From Eudromia elegans (lineage: Eukaryota; Chordata; Aves; Tinamiformes; Tinamidae), in assembly GCA_003342815.1 (NCBI GenBank), contig PTEX01000004.1, forward strand, positions 2,367,698 to 2,431,697: 64,000 nt of DNA, given 5' to 3'. The notes under the pieces were generated by a model. The model worked only from the letters and a program-made list of their open reading frames with translations, was not told the origin of the DNA and ran no database searches. The stretch's first letter is position 1. The number at the start of each line of letters is the position of its first letter. Shown here piece after piece: positions 1 through 13,607 of this stretch. A program made the position numbers and the translations under genes.

Positions 1-2482
1 CCCGCTCCTTTGNGATAAGGTATTTTGTAGACTCCTACTGAAGTTGCTTTATCCACATTTATGACTGGAAGTGGAACTAATAAGGAGCAATATACTCCCT
101 CTGCAACACCTAATGGTTCAACCTGCTTTACTTCCTTCTTAGCTGGAAAGATGCAGCTGAAGTTCAGGCTCTTTCCTTGAATCCAGATAACTCCAAGGCC
201 TAGGAGCAGACAGAGTAACTGAACTTCACTCGAGGATTAGCCAGCACAGCCCTGCTCTGCTTCGGATGGCGAAGGCATCGCTCAGGATCACTTCCCCATA
301 CGCACAAGGAGGAGGGAGGGTCAGACTCTCTTTCCAGCTCTGAAGCTCTTCTCCCCACATCCCTGCTTTTAAGGCACTTCTTTTTCTTCTGGCATCATAG
401 AGACTTTGGGGCCTGCAGAGTCTTTAGCACTCCTTGTGTGATCGATCTGTCTCCATTTCCCCTTCTTAACACAGGCAAGAGCAGTAAGTCTGTGCTCAAC
501 AAGACAGATTTGTACAGCGACGTGGGGGCAGAGCAAGCCAAGCCTTGTCTGTTGATACGGCAGTGGAAGTGAGCACGGGCTCAAGAGACACAGAGGTGAG
601 GGGAATGGCCCCTGCATCGCCACTCTGTCCCTCATCCTTTCTGAGGCCAGTTTCTCACTCCCGTTCAATCCTCACCGGCCCCCTCATTCTTCCTCAGGGA
701 TATGACCACCTCACAAGTTTTCCCTGCTATTTTTCCTGCCAATTCTAAGTCTCCCTTTTGCAAGTGGCAGTGTGNGAGGAGGCAGCCCTTTACCAGGCAC
801 GGTAGAGAGAAAATCCCTGCGAGCAGATTCCTTGTGACTGAAGCAGCAACCTTGACCAGTCACTTCAGAGCCCTGTTACATCCATAATGACACTGTCTCC
901 ACCTTTCCCTTCCCCCCAGCATGAAAGATGAGTGGTTGTGTGGAACGAGTCCCCGAGCTGTGATGGGAATCCGTCTCGCTTGGCTGCAAAAAATATATAT
1001 ATCCCNGTATGGCGGTGATGAATCCTTTCATTATTCATCTGCAATTGCCCTGCTACTGCTGCTGCTCCATTCTCTCTCCCTCTCTTTCTTTTATAAATAA
1101 AAATGGAAACAGATTAATGACAAATGTTGACAGTGATTGCTTTTAAACAGCAACACCTGAATGTGGGCTATGGGGGAGGAGAGGTGGCAGAGCAGCAGCA
1201 GAGGGATGGGAAGACCAAGAAAGACTAAGTAACAGAGAAGATAAAGATCCTGTGTCCAGCTAAGCTGGAGGAGCAGTGAATGGGGCAAGAAGAGAATTTT
1301 CCATGGATGAGGATCTAAGCTCATTTCTAGATTATCAAAATTATGGAGCAAAAGTAGTAGGTAACTAGCCATAGTCACTCAAGCTATCAAAGTTTCTCCA
1401 GAGGGAAGCTTCTGGCGACTCCACCGGACTATTTACAGGATGGAATGGCAACACACTGAGGGTGATCACACAGGGCAGTCCCCAGCAGCGACTAACCAGC
1501 ACCTGGCTCTCCCTTGCTCCCCTCCTAGAGACAGAGAGGGACAGGCAGAAGTTTGTGCAGCTCCTGGAGCTGCTTGTGCTTTGGGAATGTGGCTCAGACG
1601 GACAAGGCCTGCAGTCCATGACCAGCTACGCCAAGGGCTGACATGGAGACTACATGTAATAGGAGGCAAGCTTGGCCTCGTGCTATGCCATCCATTCCCA
1701 CTCCAGGAAGATATGTGATGAGCCTGTTTTCCACACAGTGTTAGTCCAGGAGTCTGCATTGGCTTTTCACGATTAACCTTTCCCCTTTGCCAGTCAATGA
1801 AAGGAAAGGAGCAGGAGAGAAGTGGCAGGGGGTGTATTCAGGCCTTAGAAAGAGGAAATTAACTCACTTTGATTTTTAACTCATTTTGTTTCTCCGATCT
1901 CAGATTAATCCCTTGCAGCTATTCTGAGCGGGTGGGCTCCAGGAGACAAAGANCTTCTAAAGTTTTGCCCGCTCGTACACAAACTACTCCCATCCCTTGT
2001 GGTTTTGGGCATATTTTATCCTGAGCCCAGCTTTAAGTTTTCATGACGATGACTTCACAAGACCTGCCCTCCGAAAGGGCCAGCTCCGCCACACACAGTT
2101 ACAGCACTGCACAGAGGGACAGAGCTGCAGCCGTTCTACCTGCCTTGCCGTCTAGTCTGGAGGCTGCACCNTAGACCTTCCGGGTGCTGAGTAACCCCTG
2201 CACAGGAGAATAAGCGTCCTCTTGCCCACGGGAGGGTCTGAGGCCACTCAGACCTCACGTGTGAGCAGGGCCCTTTTAATCAACTAGGGACCCAGATGTT
2301 ACATTCACATCTTTCTGTTTTGCTGCTTTTAACCTCTTTCTCTTCCTCCACAGCCTTGAATACTGATCTCACTTCCTTTCCAATCCCCAGACATCTCCAG
2401 GGACTCCTTCCTCCCCTAGGCCCACGTTTGCTACCTAACATACCACCAATCCACCTGAAGATATCTCTGATGCTAAAAACAC

Positions 2483-2524
2483 CCTTTGTCACACCATTTC
2501 TGTGACACCTTTGTCACACCATTT
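2483..2524. repeat. 25-bp tandem duplication
   Basis: CCTTTGTCACACCATTT starts at 2,483 and again at 2,508, a direct repeat of period 25. Confidence 0.85.
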
Positions 2525-2834
2525 GCCTCANCTCACCTCTGTGCCTTCAGCTATAGCCTCTAGCTAGCTCCCCATTCCCATCAAGCATGGGAAAGCAGAG
2601 ATGTGCATGGCCGCGTTGCTCCTTGCCAGTCTCCCACTTAACTAAACTCCTNCTCATTCTTCCCTCGGAATTGCTTCTGCTCTCGGCTCCTGCCAAGCCA
2701 CCCTCCTGGCCTCCTCAAAGCGTGCTGCTCCTTGGACTCCTTTCAACAGGAGCTAATGTAAGATATCACAGTGCAGAAACCTGCNCCAACATCCAGGGCA
2801 TAAACAAAGACCAGATACACGCGGGGAAAACACA

Positions 2835-2975
2835 CTGTCAGCATTTAATAACGAACACTAATTGCGGACGGCGGGGTGGAAAGCTCCATCCTTTCTCATC
2901 CAAAAGGGATCCGAGCCAGGAGATGAGGCCATTCACAAACCAGACTCCTCTAATTGCTGAATGGCCCCCCCACCA
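2835..2975. promoter_or_regulatory. Candidate conserved non-coding block A
   Basis: A patch of mixed AT-rich homeodomain-like words (TTTAATAACG, CTAATTGCGG, CTCTAATTGCTG) and retained CpGs in an otherwise ordinary background. It has no coding signature consistent with a known family. Composition alone is the evidence; conservation was not tested. Confidence 0.35.
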
Positions 2976-3084
2976 TCACTGTGGCTCAGGATCCGAGCCG
3001 CCGAGCAGCCACTCAGCCCAGGGAGCTTTCTTTGTGTCTCACCAGTGGAGGGACACTGAAACACGACTCAAAGGTNAGCTAATT

Positions 3085-3170
3085 TCAGAAGCTTCTTGGG
3101 TCTGCCACAGGTCTGCCCTGTGACCCTGGCCAAGTTCTATCTTCTTCCTGCGCCTTTTGTTTTCCTGAAA
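3085..3170 (+). mobile_element. Possible MIR fragment
   Basis: gtctgccctgtgaccctggc caagttctatcttcttcctg c resembles the MIR block around CTGTGTGACCTTGGGCAAGT followed by the CCTCTCTGTGCCTC region. It is short and diverged. Confidence 0.4.
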
Positions 3171-6100
3171 AAAAATCNCTTTATGTCCCATCCCAAATGC
3201 TGTTGCTGTGCCACAACATTTCAGTGCAAGGTTTTGCAGCAGGACAGACAACTCCTTTATTAAAATTCTGGTTCATCACAGAATCTGGTACACAGAGCGC
3301 CTAATTTTCAATCATTTTCATTCATCACCTATTACTCTACACAGAAAAATAAACCATCTCTAAGAGACAGAAAGATCCTCATCNGAAACACTTCAGGTTC
3401 TCTAGAATAAACAGGCAAGTCCCCCTCAACCATAATCCTCTGTTAAGCAGAACATGCATTTATCTCACAGAAAACATTCTTGTCACAGCTAGAGATGGCA
3501 TCAAAGCTCCTAAGGAAACTGGAGAGAAGAGACCACCATGGTNCATGGTGAGGCACTTCCAGATGACCTCACAGCCCCGCCAGCACTTTATGCAAAGCTG
3601 TCATAAGCTCCTAAATCCCTAGAGGACATGGGGCAGTGGGCACAGGGGTGGGTGGTGGAATACATCTAACAGCTTGCTGCTGCCAGCTGGGTAGGGTTCC
3701 CTTCTTAAAACCATCCTCTCCCAGTCCTTCTCCCAAACCACTGACCTGCCTCCATGTCTTCCGCTGCCTCTGGTGCTCCTCAGGAGCTTCCGTTGAGCCA
3801 AGACAACCGACCCAACCAGCAGAAGACGAGTCATCTGGGGGAGCGGGTTTCCTGGCNAGAGAGTGGGATGACTCAGAGGCGAGATGGCTCCCAGGAGCGC
3901 CAGGCAAGCAGCAGGAGCTTGCAGCCTGCTTAAGGAGACAACAGGATGGAAGAAGCTGAACTTCCCCTTTCAGCAGGGATGAACCGTACCTTGTCTCATG
4001 GCACTGCATCCCTTGTTTCCAACAGAAGAAATAATGTCCCTAAAATTACANCCAGCTGCAAAGTCTTTGCAGACAGGATGCTTTTGGATGCAGCTGGATA
4101 AAAGAAAAATACTGAAACATCTGGTTGTCATCCTTGCAAACTCCCACGTGCGACAAGATTTCAGCTCCCACAGACAGCCAAGGTAATGANGAGAATGATC
4201 CGAGGGAATCCATGTCCCACTCCATACAATGGCATATACAGTCAGCACTATACCCCGCTCTGAGCCTTCTCATGCTTCTAGGCTGATTTTTAACCTACCC
4301 ATCCCTTTAAGGTGCAAGATCTCAGACCCCCTCAGTATCNGTCCTCTCTCAGGATGTGAACTTGCAGAGTTACTTGGGACAGCTCATTTAAGGGTTTCAG
4401 CTCTTGCCTGGCCTTGGAAACTCTGACACTGTCTGAGGTGAGAACTTAACGGCTGGAAGTTGCTCAAAACCAGCCACTGCTTCAAATAACACCCCACATT
4501 AATCCCCATGAATTTTTATGCTTACCAATAGCCACCAGATCTGACTCTGTGGAAAAACATAAGATCTGAAGTCTGTTGACCTTCATACCACATTTCAAAA
4601 ATCCACCTTTCACTCCGGCTTAAGTTTAATGNGATGACATGAAGTGCCTAAGTAATGGGATACAGCATTCATATGGATATAAAACGGCCAAGCAAAGGTC
4701 CAGTNTCTCTCTTTCCTCCTTATCTTGCCCCTTGTGACTCACAGCTTTGCCCCTTTGTCTTTGTTCTGACTCTTTCTTGATCCTCCCATCAGGTGACAAT
4801 TTGAATTTTAAAGCCATTTACACTCCAAAAGGTGCATAATCAGATTTTTATCCTGTACTTTTCTGATGAGACTTTTTTATTATGACATCAAGTACTGACC
4901 CATAATAAGGATGTAAATGCCCACTTTAATGTCTATTACCAGTATCTGCAGATGCATATAAAATTATAGTATCATCACATAACTACATATTAACCTCTTG
5001 AGCTCCATGACAGACAAACTCCCCAGAGAGCACTGTATTCCAATTTGCAATTACCAGGAGTTCAGCGGCTAGCAGTAGAAGTTGTCCTCAGCAAGAGCCT
5101 AAACACCGAGGGTACCTGCAGAGGAACAGACCACTCAGATTCTGGATACACGAGGTCTACTGCCTCCAGCTCCCAGGTGTGTGACAAGTGCTTGGTCTGT
5201 CCCGTGAACATGGTGCCATAAAGGGATATGTATAGGAGAGATGCAGCTCACCTAGAAGTAATTTGCACACTTCAGCATGTTCCTTTTTCTGAGCCAGGTT
5301 GCCTAANATCATCGCTTTACCTGTGATTGCTGGCAAGATAGGTCCACAACAACACACCGTGTGTAATCAGTGTTCCTTCTGCTGAACAATATAAAAATGC
5401 ACTTTGGTCAGAAAGTGCCCGTTTAGCACAGGTGTAAAGATGNCACATGTGTGAGCAAGAGCGCAGGAGAACTACAGTGCTTCAGTAGAAGAACAGGGAT
5501 ACCGTAAGTGGGGCTGCCTGCTTCAGATGCCACCTGTAAAAATTCAGACATTCTGATTACTCAGATTAATAGCAGCTGTTTACANCAGAAATCAGGTACT
5601 CAGTGGTGAACAGAGCCTGCCATCCCATGCCTGACTCAAGAATCTTGNCAAGCCTTCGATTTTTTTAATTATGCATCAATTTCTGTAAAAGATTCGGATC
5701 TGAGTGTCAAAGAAGAGAACAGAACAAAACATAGGAAGACAAAGTTAAGTCATTTTTCTAAGCACCTTTCCCATTTTCCTTATAGAGCTCTGTCACGTGT
5801 TCGATTCTGGTTCCAAGGCTGCTCTCTGACCTAGGGCATCCTCCCTAAAATGTGCACTGAGACTTCTGATATTTTAACTCTGCTGAACTGGGCACTGAAA
5901 GGCAGTCTGTCATTTGTTAAATAACAGCTAAATACTCTGTATNGTGGTTTGTATAGTCATTGTTTTGGTGTTTAGGGAAGAGAACCAGACAACAAGGTCA
6001 GTGCAAGGCAAGTCAATATTCATATTGTCCTATGCTGCTCGGGTAAAAGTATATAATGAGTAATTGCTCTGTTTTTCACCTACCTCTTTCTCGATTTGCA

Positions 6101-6861
6101 AAGACAAGTTATTTCACAGCAGATCCTCTTTGACAGTACACAACTGTTGTTCATGTTGTTCTTCTACTTTCAATTCCTTTGAAGTCCGGGAAGTTAAGAG
6201 ATTCCCAGAGAGAAAGTGTATTTTGGGAAGCTAAAACATCCCACAAGAAAGACCCAAATAAAAAGTAAATATATTAAAAATATCTTAGCTTAAAACTAAA
6301 TCATATATAAGACACATGTATACACACACAGTGGTTGCAGGTACAAGTACTCAAATGGGAAAAAATAAACTGACATCCTAATCTGTCCCTCTGCATAAAC
6401 ATCACAGTCATGTCAAACCATATGATCACATTATTTACTTTCTATGAGCCTCCAGCTTCATGCAGAGGCACAAACCACATATCTCTGGGTAGACAAAAGC
6501 TGAAGATGGAATCTACTCATTTGTAGCTAAAGACTGAAAGAACAAAGCAGGAAAATGCCAAAACAAAGGTCTTGAGATGAAAGCAAGTGACCACCAGTCN
6601 GCAGCACCGCTGCCTGCTGTGTTCGCTGTGATGCCCAAGAAGCCAGAGAGAGACTTCAGCAGTGGCCACAGAGCTCCTCGCTGCACGGAGGCCTTTGTGG
6701 CTGAGTTGGTGGAAGGTCTGAGCACGCACAGCGCTACCCCAGCTGGCAGGAAATACAGCTTGAACCTACCAAAGGCTACAAAGCCAGACGCTTCAAATTG
6801 CCAGTCCCTGGGGACCTCCTCTTTGGGCCCCAAATTCCAACACAATTCCTGGTTTTTGCTT

Positions 6862-6940
6862 TAATCATTCTGACTTAAATTCCCCATCTATAAAATACGG
6901 GTCACAATAACATTTAAATTCTCAAGGCATAAACACATTC
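6862..6940 (+). mobile_element. Possible MIR/CORE-SINE 3' scrap
   Basis: ttccccatctataaaatacg ggtcacaataacattt resembles the MIR stretch TTTCCTCATCTGTAAAATGGGGATAATAATA. It is very short, so chance similarity cannot be excluded. Confidence 0.35.
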
Positions 6941-9900
6941 ATTAACTTTCTATGATATCACAGCAGGAGAGACTCTGAAGACACTAACAAGGAAATTACT
7001 TCTTCCTTCTTCAGAACTTAGTTTGGATGTTGTGCAGTAAGTAAAGCTTGGAGTCAGTCTAAATGATGCAAAAACAAAACAAAAAACCCTCTGCCTAGCA
7101 TTGGCTACNTGGACTGCAGCCTTTTGTAGCAGGACAGTACTAATTTTGCACAATATTAGTTATTATTTTTAAGGTATTTGGCTTGAGCATCTAAATTAAT
7201 GGAGGCCAGACAACCTGTGGGGCTTGGGGCTGTGCAGCGACTGTACTTCGGTGGTTAGCAGGGCTGGTAAATGTCACCTGCCTCGTNGCAGCCACGGTGC
7301 TGCTCTGAGGGGTGAGGGACTCTGGAGCCCCTCCACTGTGTGAGCACAGAGCACGGGAGCCTATGGGGTCCCCAGTGCCCCCACAGGCTTCTGCTCCCTA
7401 CCATCTTCACAGCACCTGAAAGGAGCAGCAAGGGAGAAAGGGCTTGGGAGAGCTCACCTTGCTGCTATCATTTCGGTAGGCTCCTTTTGGAGCAACCTGC
7501 ACAGCCAGGAAAGAAATCACCACACTGCCTGCACTCACCAGGCTGAGCGTGGCATTAGAAGCACATGGCTTCTGGCTTTGTTAAAAGGCCCCTCCACCGG
7601 AGGGTGGGATGAGTCCAAACACTTGCAAAGTATGTGGTGAAGCAGGATGAGGAAAAGTCCTAGGGCAATGCTGGTGAAATCTTCAGATAGTTGGTGTCAA
7701 ACCTACTTGAAAAACATTGGTATCAGTGCCCTCGCCCTGTTAGCAGAACCATTGCTCCAGTTCATCCTTGCTGCTGAAGCAGATAGGCTGGGAGGAGGAA
7801 GCTGTGACATAACTTAAGACAAGGTCCCTCCANCTAGAGCTTTTCCATTAATACGATGCAATTTAAACGCACATTTGGCAAAAATACATGCACTTTATCT
7901 TCCTAATGGTAGCAGCTCCTTACAACAGCAACAGCTCCTTCTCATCTTTGGATATCTCCCTGTTGCTCCTCCCTGGCAGTGAAAGAAAAGGATATCACTT
8001 AACATTTTGGAATATTGCACTATTTTTCACTTAGGTAAATATTATCTNTATCTGCCCTTACTGGAAAACTGCTTAATTCCAGGAGCAATCCTGCATCATT
8101 GCATTTCAAATGCTGCATGTTTGCATGTGCGAGATCCTCCTTCCGCTGGTAGCAAGTCTGCTTGTATTCACCTGCTGATCTTCTGAGCTGAAAGCAAGCA
8201 CNGTCTGAAAAACATCAGCAGTAGATAAAAGCCACCATTGGGGTAGGCCCTTACAGCCTGCCCCGTTACTGGACTTGCCACCAACTATTCCAGCTGAACT
8301 GAGAATATACTCAATCATATAAAGCCAGGGATATGAGAACAAGAGCCTTTCGGCTTTTTTAAGGGATGCCTTCTGCTGTCCAATGAAACATTTCCTTATT
8401 CTGGATCCAGTGCAGGTATTTGGGGGTTTATAATGATTTGCAGATGTCTGACAGCATTTTTTTGTCTGTTAGCCATAGTCTGGTCTATGCCCATAAAAGA
8501 ATCTGTCATTAAGAGCTCTTTCTTCCTTGCTCCCAATGAAAAGCAGCACATTTCACAAGGAACACTTCCCACTTCTCAGAGACACAACAAAGATGAAAGA
8601 GAAAAAAAAAATCACCACTATTAAAAATTAGGAGTGGGAAGGGACATATAATATCAAGAACTTGAAGGAATTCCAAAGGTCTTCATCTCTTGTATTGGAT
8701 CAAACTGGGGTCTAAGTTGGCACATTTTATCCCTGGGTACAGTTAATGCAGGGGGAGCTCTGTTTTGTTCCTTTTACAAATGTACATGACTGCCAACTTT
8801 GAGACACAGGTAAATATAAGAGAAAATTCCAGTCTACTGCCATCTTGAAGCATCTTTGAAGCCACTGCCGCCATGGTTAAACTATCATGAGTCAGTCTTA
8901 AAGGGATGTTAAGTTGTTAGTGTTGGCAAAATGAGTAGATAACCATTAAAATTTAAGTCACCTGAGACTGACCTGCTTGCTTAAAGGATATCTCTTTTGA
9001 AACAGGGCACATCTGACACGGTAAGTTGGACAAAAGGTCACTCTAAAGGGAAAAGGTAACTTGGGAAACCCTGGAACCGCTTCAAATTCCAAATAAGGAG
9101 CATCACAACAGTCAAGATAGGAAGTCATGACAAACTGGGAAACAAACAAAGCCATTGCAAAGACACACAACAGACAAGATAAACCATCTCAAATCCTTCA
9201 CTCGCGAGTTTGCATTGAAAGAAAGAAAAGCACAGCAGCTTCCTATAGTCTTTTAGGTTACAATTTCATTTGAGGAATTCAAGCCAAGGAAGCGTTCCAA
9301 TGTATGTTATAGTACATGTTCCAATACTGCAAATCCACTAGGATGCCACAATGTTCCCCTCTCTCACTCTGTTCAGTTTGTTTTACACCACACAAAGCAT
9401 TTATTTCATATATTGCTTTTATTTCCAGTTTCTGTATTCAGAACAAAGATTTTACAAGAGCCTCATTCAGAGAATACATGTCATGTTTAAGACAAAGGAA
9501 TACAAGCAAGAATCTTAATTATTTACAGGTTATCCCAAGCCCCAGCCCTAAGAATCCAGAATCCAAGCCCTATTAAACAATTAGCTCTTAGGACCACATA
9601 AAATATTTGTGATATGTACAGTGTGGCTCTTTATAAAGTTTTTGAAGAGCAGATCTGTTCGTGTGCTATCTCTAGACAAGCTGCCTGGGACAGAAGAAGG
9701 AAAACCTAGAATGAAAGTAATGGTTACCTGGGTTAACCGACTGGTGTTACCAAACTTGAGGAAATTTCTAGCCTTCAGTGGCACCCAGGAGACCTGGTCA
9801 GGCCAGATCAGTCTCAGTCCACAGCACTCTTAGAGATGCTGCCAGCAGGGAGGGCTCACACACACCATTCTAGGCAACAGCAGAAAACACTAGCACTGGA

Positions 9901-10874
9901 TGTCAATGCACACAGCTGGAGATTTGAAGCAATGGCTTAAATATGGCACTGTTCCATCTCCAAAATTTTACATTTATTTTGAAACAAAGCAGAACAATTT
10001 GATGCATTTTAAAGTTGAACTTTCCAAGGTCATTGCTCTCTAACATGAAATAACATACTGCTGGGGAAGAGCACTCTCTGCAGCCACATCATCTCTTAGG
10101 GGAGTGCAGTGGTGCTCTTCCAGAGGAAGGAACCTGCCACCTGCTCCTTTAGTGCCAGACTCTAGAATCTGCACGGCGGCCTTCCTACAACAGAGGCCTT
10201 TATGTCACGAGGAGAGCACCGGGAGCAATCACCTTGGCAAGCAAGAGAGAGACGATATTTACCTGTTTTGGCAAGAGTCCTGTCCAGGTGACAAGCCCAC
10301 AGACGCACTCCTGTGCCCGTGTTGACTGCAGAGCAGTGCACAGTGCAGGAACCAAGACAGCTGCTCAAGCCAAGCGGTTCCATGATGACACACACGTACA
10401 CACCGAGGCAAACAGAAAACGTAAGAACGGGGNAATCCTCAGCCAGGAGGACCTCCAAGTGAGTGACCACGGTTTCTCTCAAGATTGCACCACCAATGTC
10501 CTTCAAAAGAACTAAACAAACATGCTCAAGTGCTACTTAATACCAGTTTTCACCAATAAATTCCTTCTTGCTTCTTTTTCTTTCTCGCTTCTTTTTCTCA
10601 TGAATATTTCATGAGAAAATTTTTGGTAACACCAGCGAACTTCCACCAGCCATCATGACTTTTTCCTCCACTTGCCAAGACATTTTCATTTTCAAAAGAG
10701 CTACTCCTTAACATAAAAGACCACCCTTTTCCCTCTGCAGTTCTAAACCTAAAATGACTATTGATTCATGTGGACTGTCCTTCACTGTAAGATTGACCAT
10801 TCAATAACTTTTACATGACTATTTCAGTGGCTCATATCTGGCTATAACATTTCTTCCTGAAAGCCACTGATGTC

Positions 10875-11055
10875 TTCAAACCAAAGCCTGAAGATGCACA
10901 GAAGTTATGACTTCCCACAACACTTTGTTCCAACGGTTAATCAGCCCTCACTGTTAAAAACACATGACCTATTTCTAACTTGAATTTGACTTTAGCTTCC
11001 AGATCCTTTTTATGGTCATCTGATCTAGCCAAGAGACCCTTTAGTAACTAGTACT
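10875..11055 (-). mobile_element. Antisense CR1/L3-like LINE relic
   Basis: Plus-strand text such as ttccaacggttaatcagccc then tcactgttaaaaacacatga, ctaacttgaatttgac and tagcttccagatcc resembles the reverse complement of the 3' part of old amniote CR1/L3 elements (the part reading 'ggttggacattaggaagaa' in sense). It is strongly diverged and its boundaries are approximate. Confidence 0.5.
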
Positions 11056-12942
11056 TCCACTCCCATAAAGGACTTCCCACCACACAATCAAGCTATCACC
11101 GGTTCTCTCCTGAAAAAAGCAAGCCCATGGAAGTTTGAAGTGATCCGAACTGCAAAAACTGGCAGTACAAAACTGTGCTGTAACACAGTTAAAGGAAGCA
11201 ATGCATTTGGGGATAAAAAAATGGAGATAATACTTGCATTTTAGGAGTCTGTGCACTGAAAAGCAGCGATAGGAACCTTAGATTCCAAATTAACTCTCTG
11301 AATAGAACATTTATAGCACTATTTTAGCATTGTTAGGGCAGCAAGGGCTAACATCGTGTTTATGTGAAGATCAAGCAGCAGTAGGGAATTGTTCTCGCTT
11401 CTGTAAATACTGTAAGTACAGACACTAGCAATAAATGCAGATGGATGTGGGATACTGGGGACTTCCATGTAGTAACATAACTAACAGTTGAGTGACAAGC
11501 TGTATAATGTGAAGCTTATGCAACATGGCTTATATGGGTTACTGGATTACACAGGACTTGCTGACTTTGTATAGGTGGTTATACAGAAAAAAAAGCCTAA
11601 TTTTAAAGGAAGAATAGAGCTTTTCAGACTTGCTGGGGAAAAAAAAGCATAGCTAGGAACAGCTGGATGGTGATTTTAGGCAAAAGCTATTCTGAGAACA
11701 GATATATTTTTCTAACAAAGAGGATAATCTAATAATAAAGCAGATTACCAAGGCAGACAAGCTAATTCTTGCTGAAAGTTTTTAAAAGTCGGATTAGATC
11801 GCCTTCTAGAAATATGATTAAATCCAGTTGCAGGATAAATATTGCAGCTAAAATGTTTACAAAAGTTTGCTCCAGCCTTAAAGAATTAATTTATAAATCC
11901 TTTTGAGTAAAAGGACACTGGGGTTAAGAATTGTAATAAAGAAGTATCACATAGAGCTACCTTTTTCCTGCAATACTCCCTAGTTACCCAGGGCTGGTCT
12001 CTACCAGAAAGAATACTGAGCTAGAGGGACCTTTGGTCTGTCCCATTACAGTTTTCTTATGTTGTTCATCCTATTCCTTCAGAGGTTACAGGGACAACAG
12101 GATAGCTTTGTAAATCCCTGTTCACCCTCATAATACTGGCAGTAGTACTTTAAGGCAAAGAATATTCTGAGTCACGCTTGCAGGGGTCAATACTTTTTTC
12201 TGACTCTTGTATATTTATTTTTAATTCTTTTTCTTTGTTATAACAAGCTGTCCTAGTCTCTACTTTCCACCTTGACCCATATTTTCTAATACGTCAGCTT
12301 ACGGACCCTTCGGAGCTGGCTGGAGCCACACCACTGCCAAGGCTTGCAGCTGGGAAGGAGTTTCATTAATGATCGCGTTGAGCTGGAGGTTGGGACTTGC
12401 CTCTGGCTCTGCAACGAGTCGGTGGACCAGCCACGCATGCGTTTCCAGGCGCTGGTAACTGTTCAGCCTCCCTGAATCTGCCTGTAGCACAGTGTAGTAT
12501 CTTCAAGAACAAGATGCTTCCATGTATTTAAGACACTCTGTTCTCTCCCTGTGGTGAGGTCTATCCCGCGTTGGGTAAAAGTTGGGTAAAATGGCCTATA
12601 CTAGACCACAGGCAAGACAGAATTATCTAGTGCCCTCTTATGCTTTATTCCCTAGGAAATATCATTGTAAAGTATTTTCCATATTTTATAGTACAGACAA
12701 ACCAGTCTAGAATGCAAAGGACAGATACAGTAATGCAGTTGCACAGAGAAAATACAAGGAATGTGCCCTCTGCCTTGGATAGTCTCCTATTATATATTTT
12801 GCCTATTACAATGTATTTTCTAAATAAATTACTGACAGCAACCTGTATTATTGCATCACTGAAATGTTCTCTTGATAGGGAATATGTTCTTTGAGACATG
12901 AAAATTTTTTCAATGCGATTCCATTTTGGTTGTCATGCGCGC

Positions 12943-12973
12943 ATATATATATATTTATTTATTTATTTTATTG
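12943..12973. repeat. (TA)n(TTTA)n microsatellite
   Basis: Compound simple repeat: TATATATATATATTTATTTA-type run on the plus strand. Confidence 0.9.
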
Positions 12974-13607
12974 CAGCATCTTCATTCTTCAGTGGGAAGA
13001 GGGTCAAAATATAAAAGCATGGTTATACTTCTTTTTTTTGCCTTCATGCCACCAATTTCCCTTTTCACCTCAAATTAGCTGTCTGCAGCATCCACAAAGG
13101 AACAGCATAAGCTTCTACAGTCTGAAGGACAGCACTAATCATCACAATGTCACTATTCAAGAATGCTGGCAAGATACACCTCTGCATACCACAATCATGA
13201 AGCTAATCTATCATTCAGTAGCATTAGTCCCAGCTTCTCATGAGTTTCTCTCAAACTACTGTTTTCCTGCTTTCTTCACTCTTTATTGCACCTTATCTTA
13301 AGATCATAAATCCTTCAGGCCAGAAACTGCTCTTTTTATTTGAGCCTTTCCAGCCCCTATCAAATTGGACCTTTAGCTTCATTAGAGCTCATAAGAACTA
13401 ATGGAAATGTGCAAAAGAATCAAACATGCTCTTCCCATCCTTTTCTTCCACTGGATGCCCACCTTTTCCCTGGCTATAAATGAAGTCCTCTTTGCAAAAG
13501 GATGTCATTATATCATGTTTGATAAGTCATGGCAATTACAGGAGGTCTCCAATAATTTTGGGGCGAAAAAAGAAAAAAAAGTCATATAATCTTCTCAAAA
13601 GGAAGAG

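Larger units (their letters stand above)
1..13607. other. Intergenic 3' flank of GPATCH2L
   Basis: No protein-coding exon was recognised on either strand. The short open frames here have no family resemblance and are chance. It holds candidate block A, possible MIR scraps (3.1 and 6.9 kb), an antisense CR1/L3-like relic (10.9 kb), a GC-richer patch at 7.2-7.5 kb and a (TA)n/(TTTA)n microsatellite. If mammalian synteny holds, the ESRRB gene lies further to the left; none of its exons was found. Confidence 0.6.

Noticed and set aside
2587-3123. 178-codon plus-strand frame
   Set aside because: No family resemblance, includes Ns, and overlaps a possible non-coding block and MIR scrap.
8625-8725. 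Possible CR1 3' end in antisense (gggaagggacat...)
   Set aside because: Only a few words match the CR1 tail; too weak to call.
12230-12500. CpG-containing patch with an open frame on the minus strand
   Set aside because: No family resemblance and no supporting structure; left as ordinary intergenic sequence.
1-13607. Exons of ESRRB expected on this side by synteny
   Set aside because: No zinc-finger or ligand-binding-domain exon could be recognised, so the gene is not in the window.
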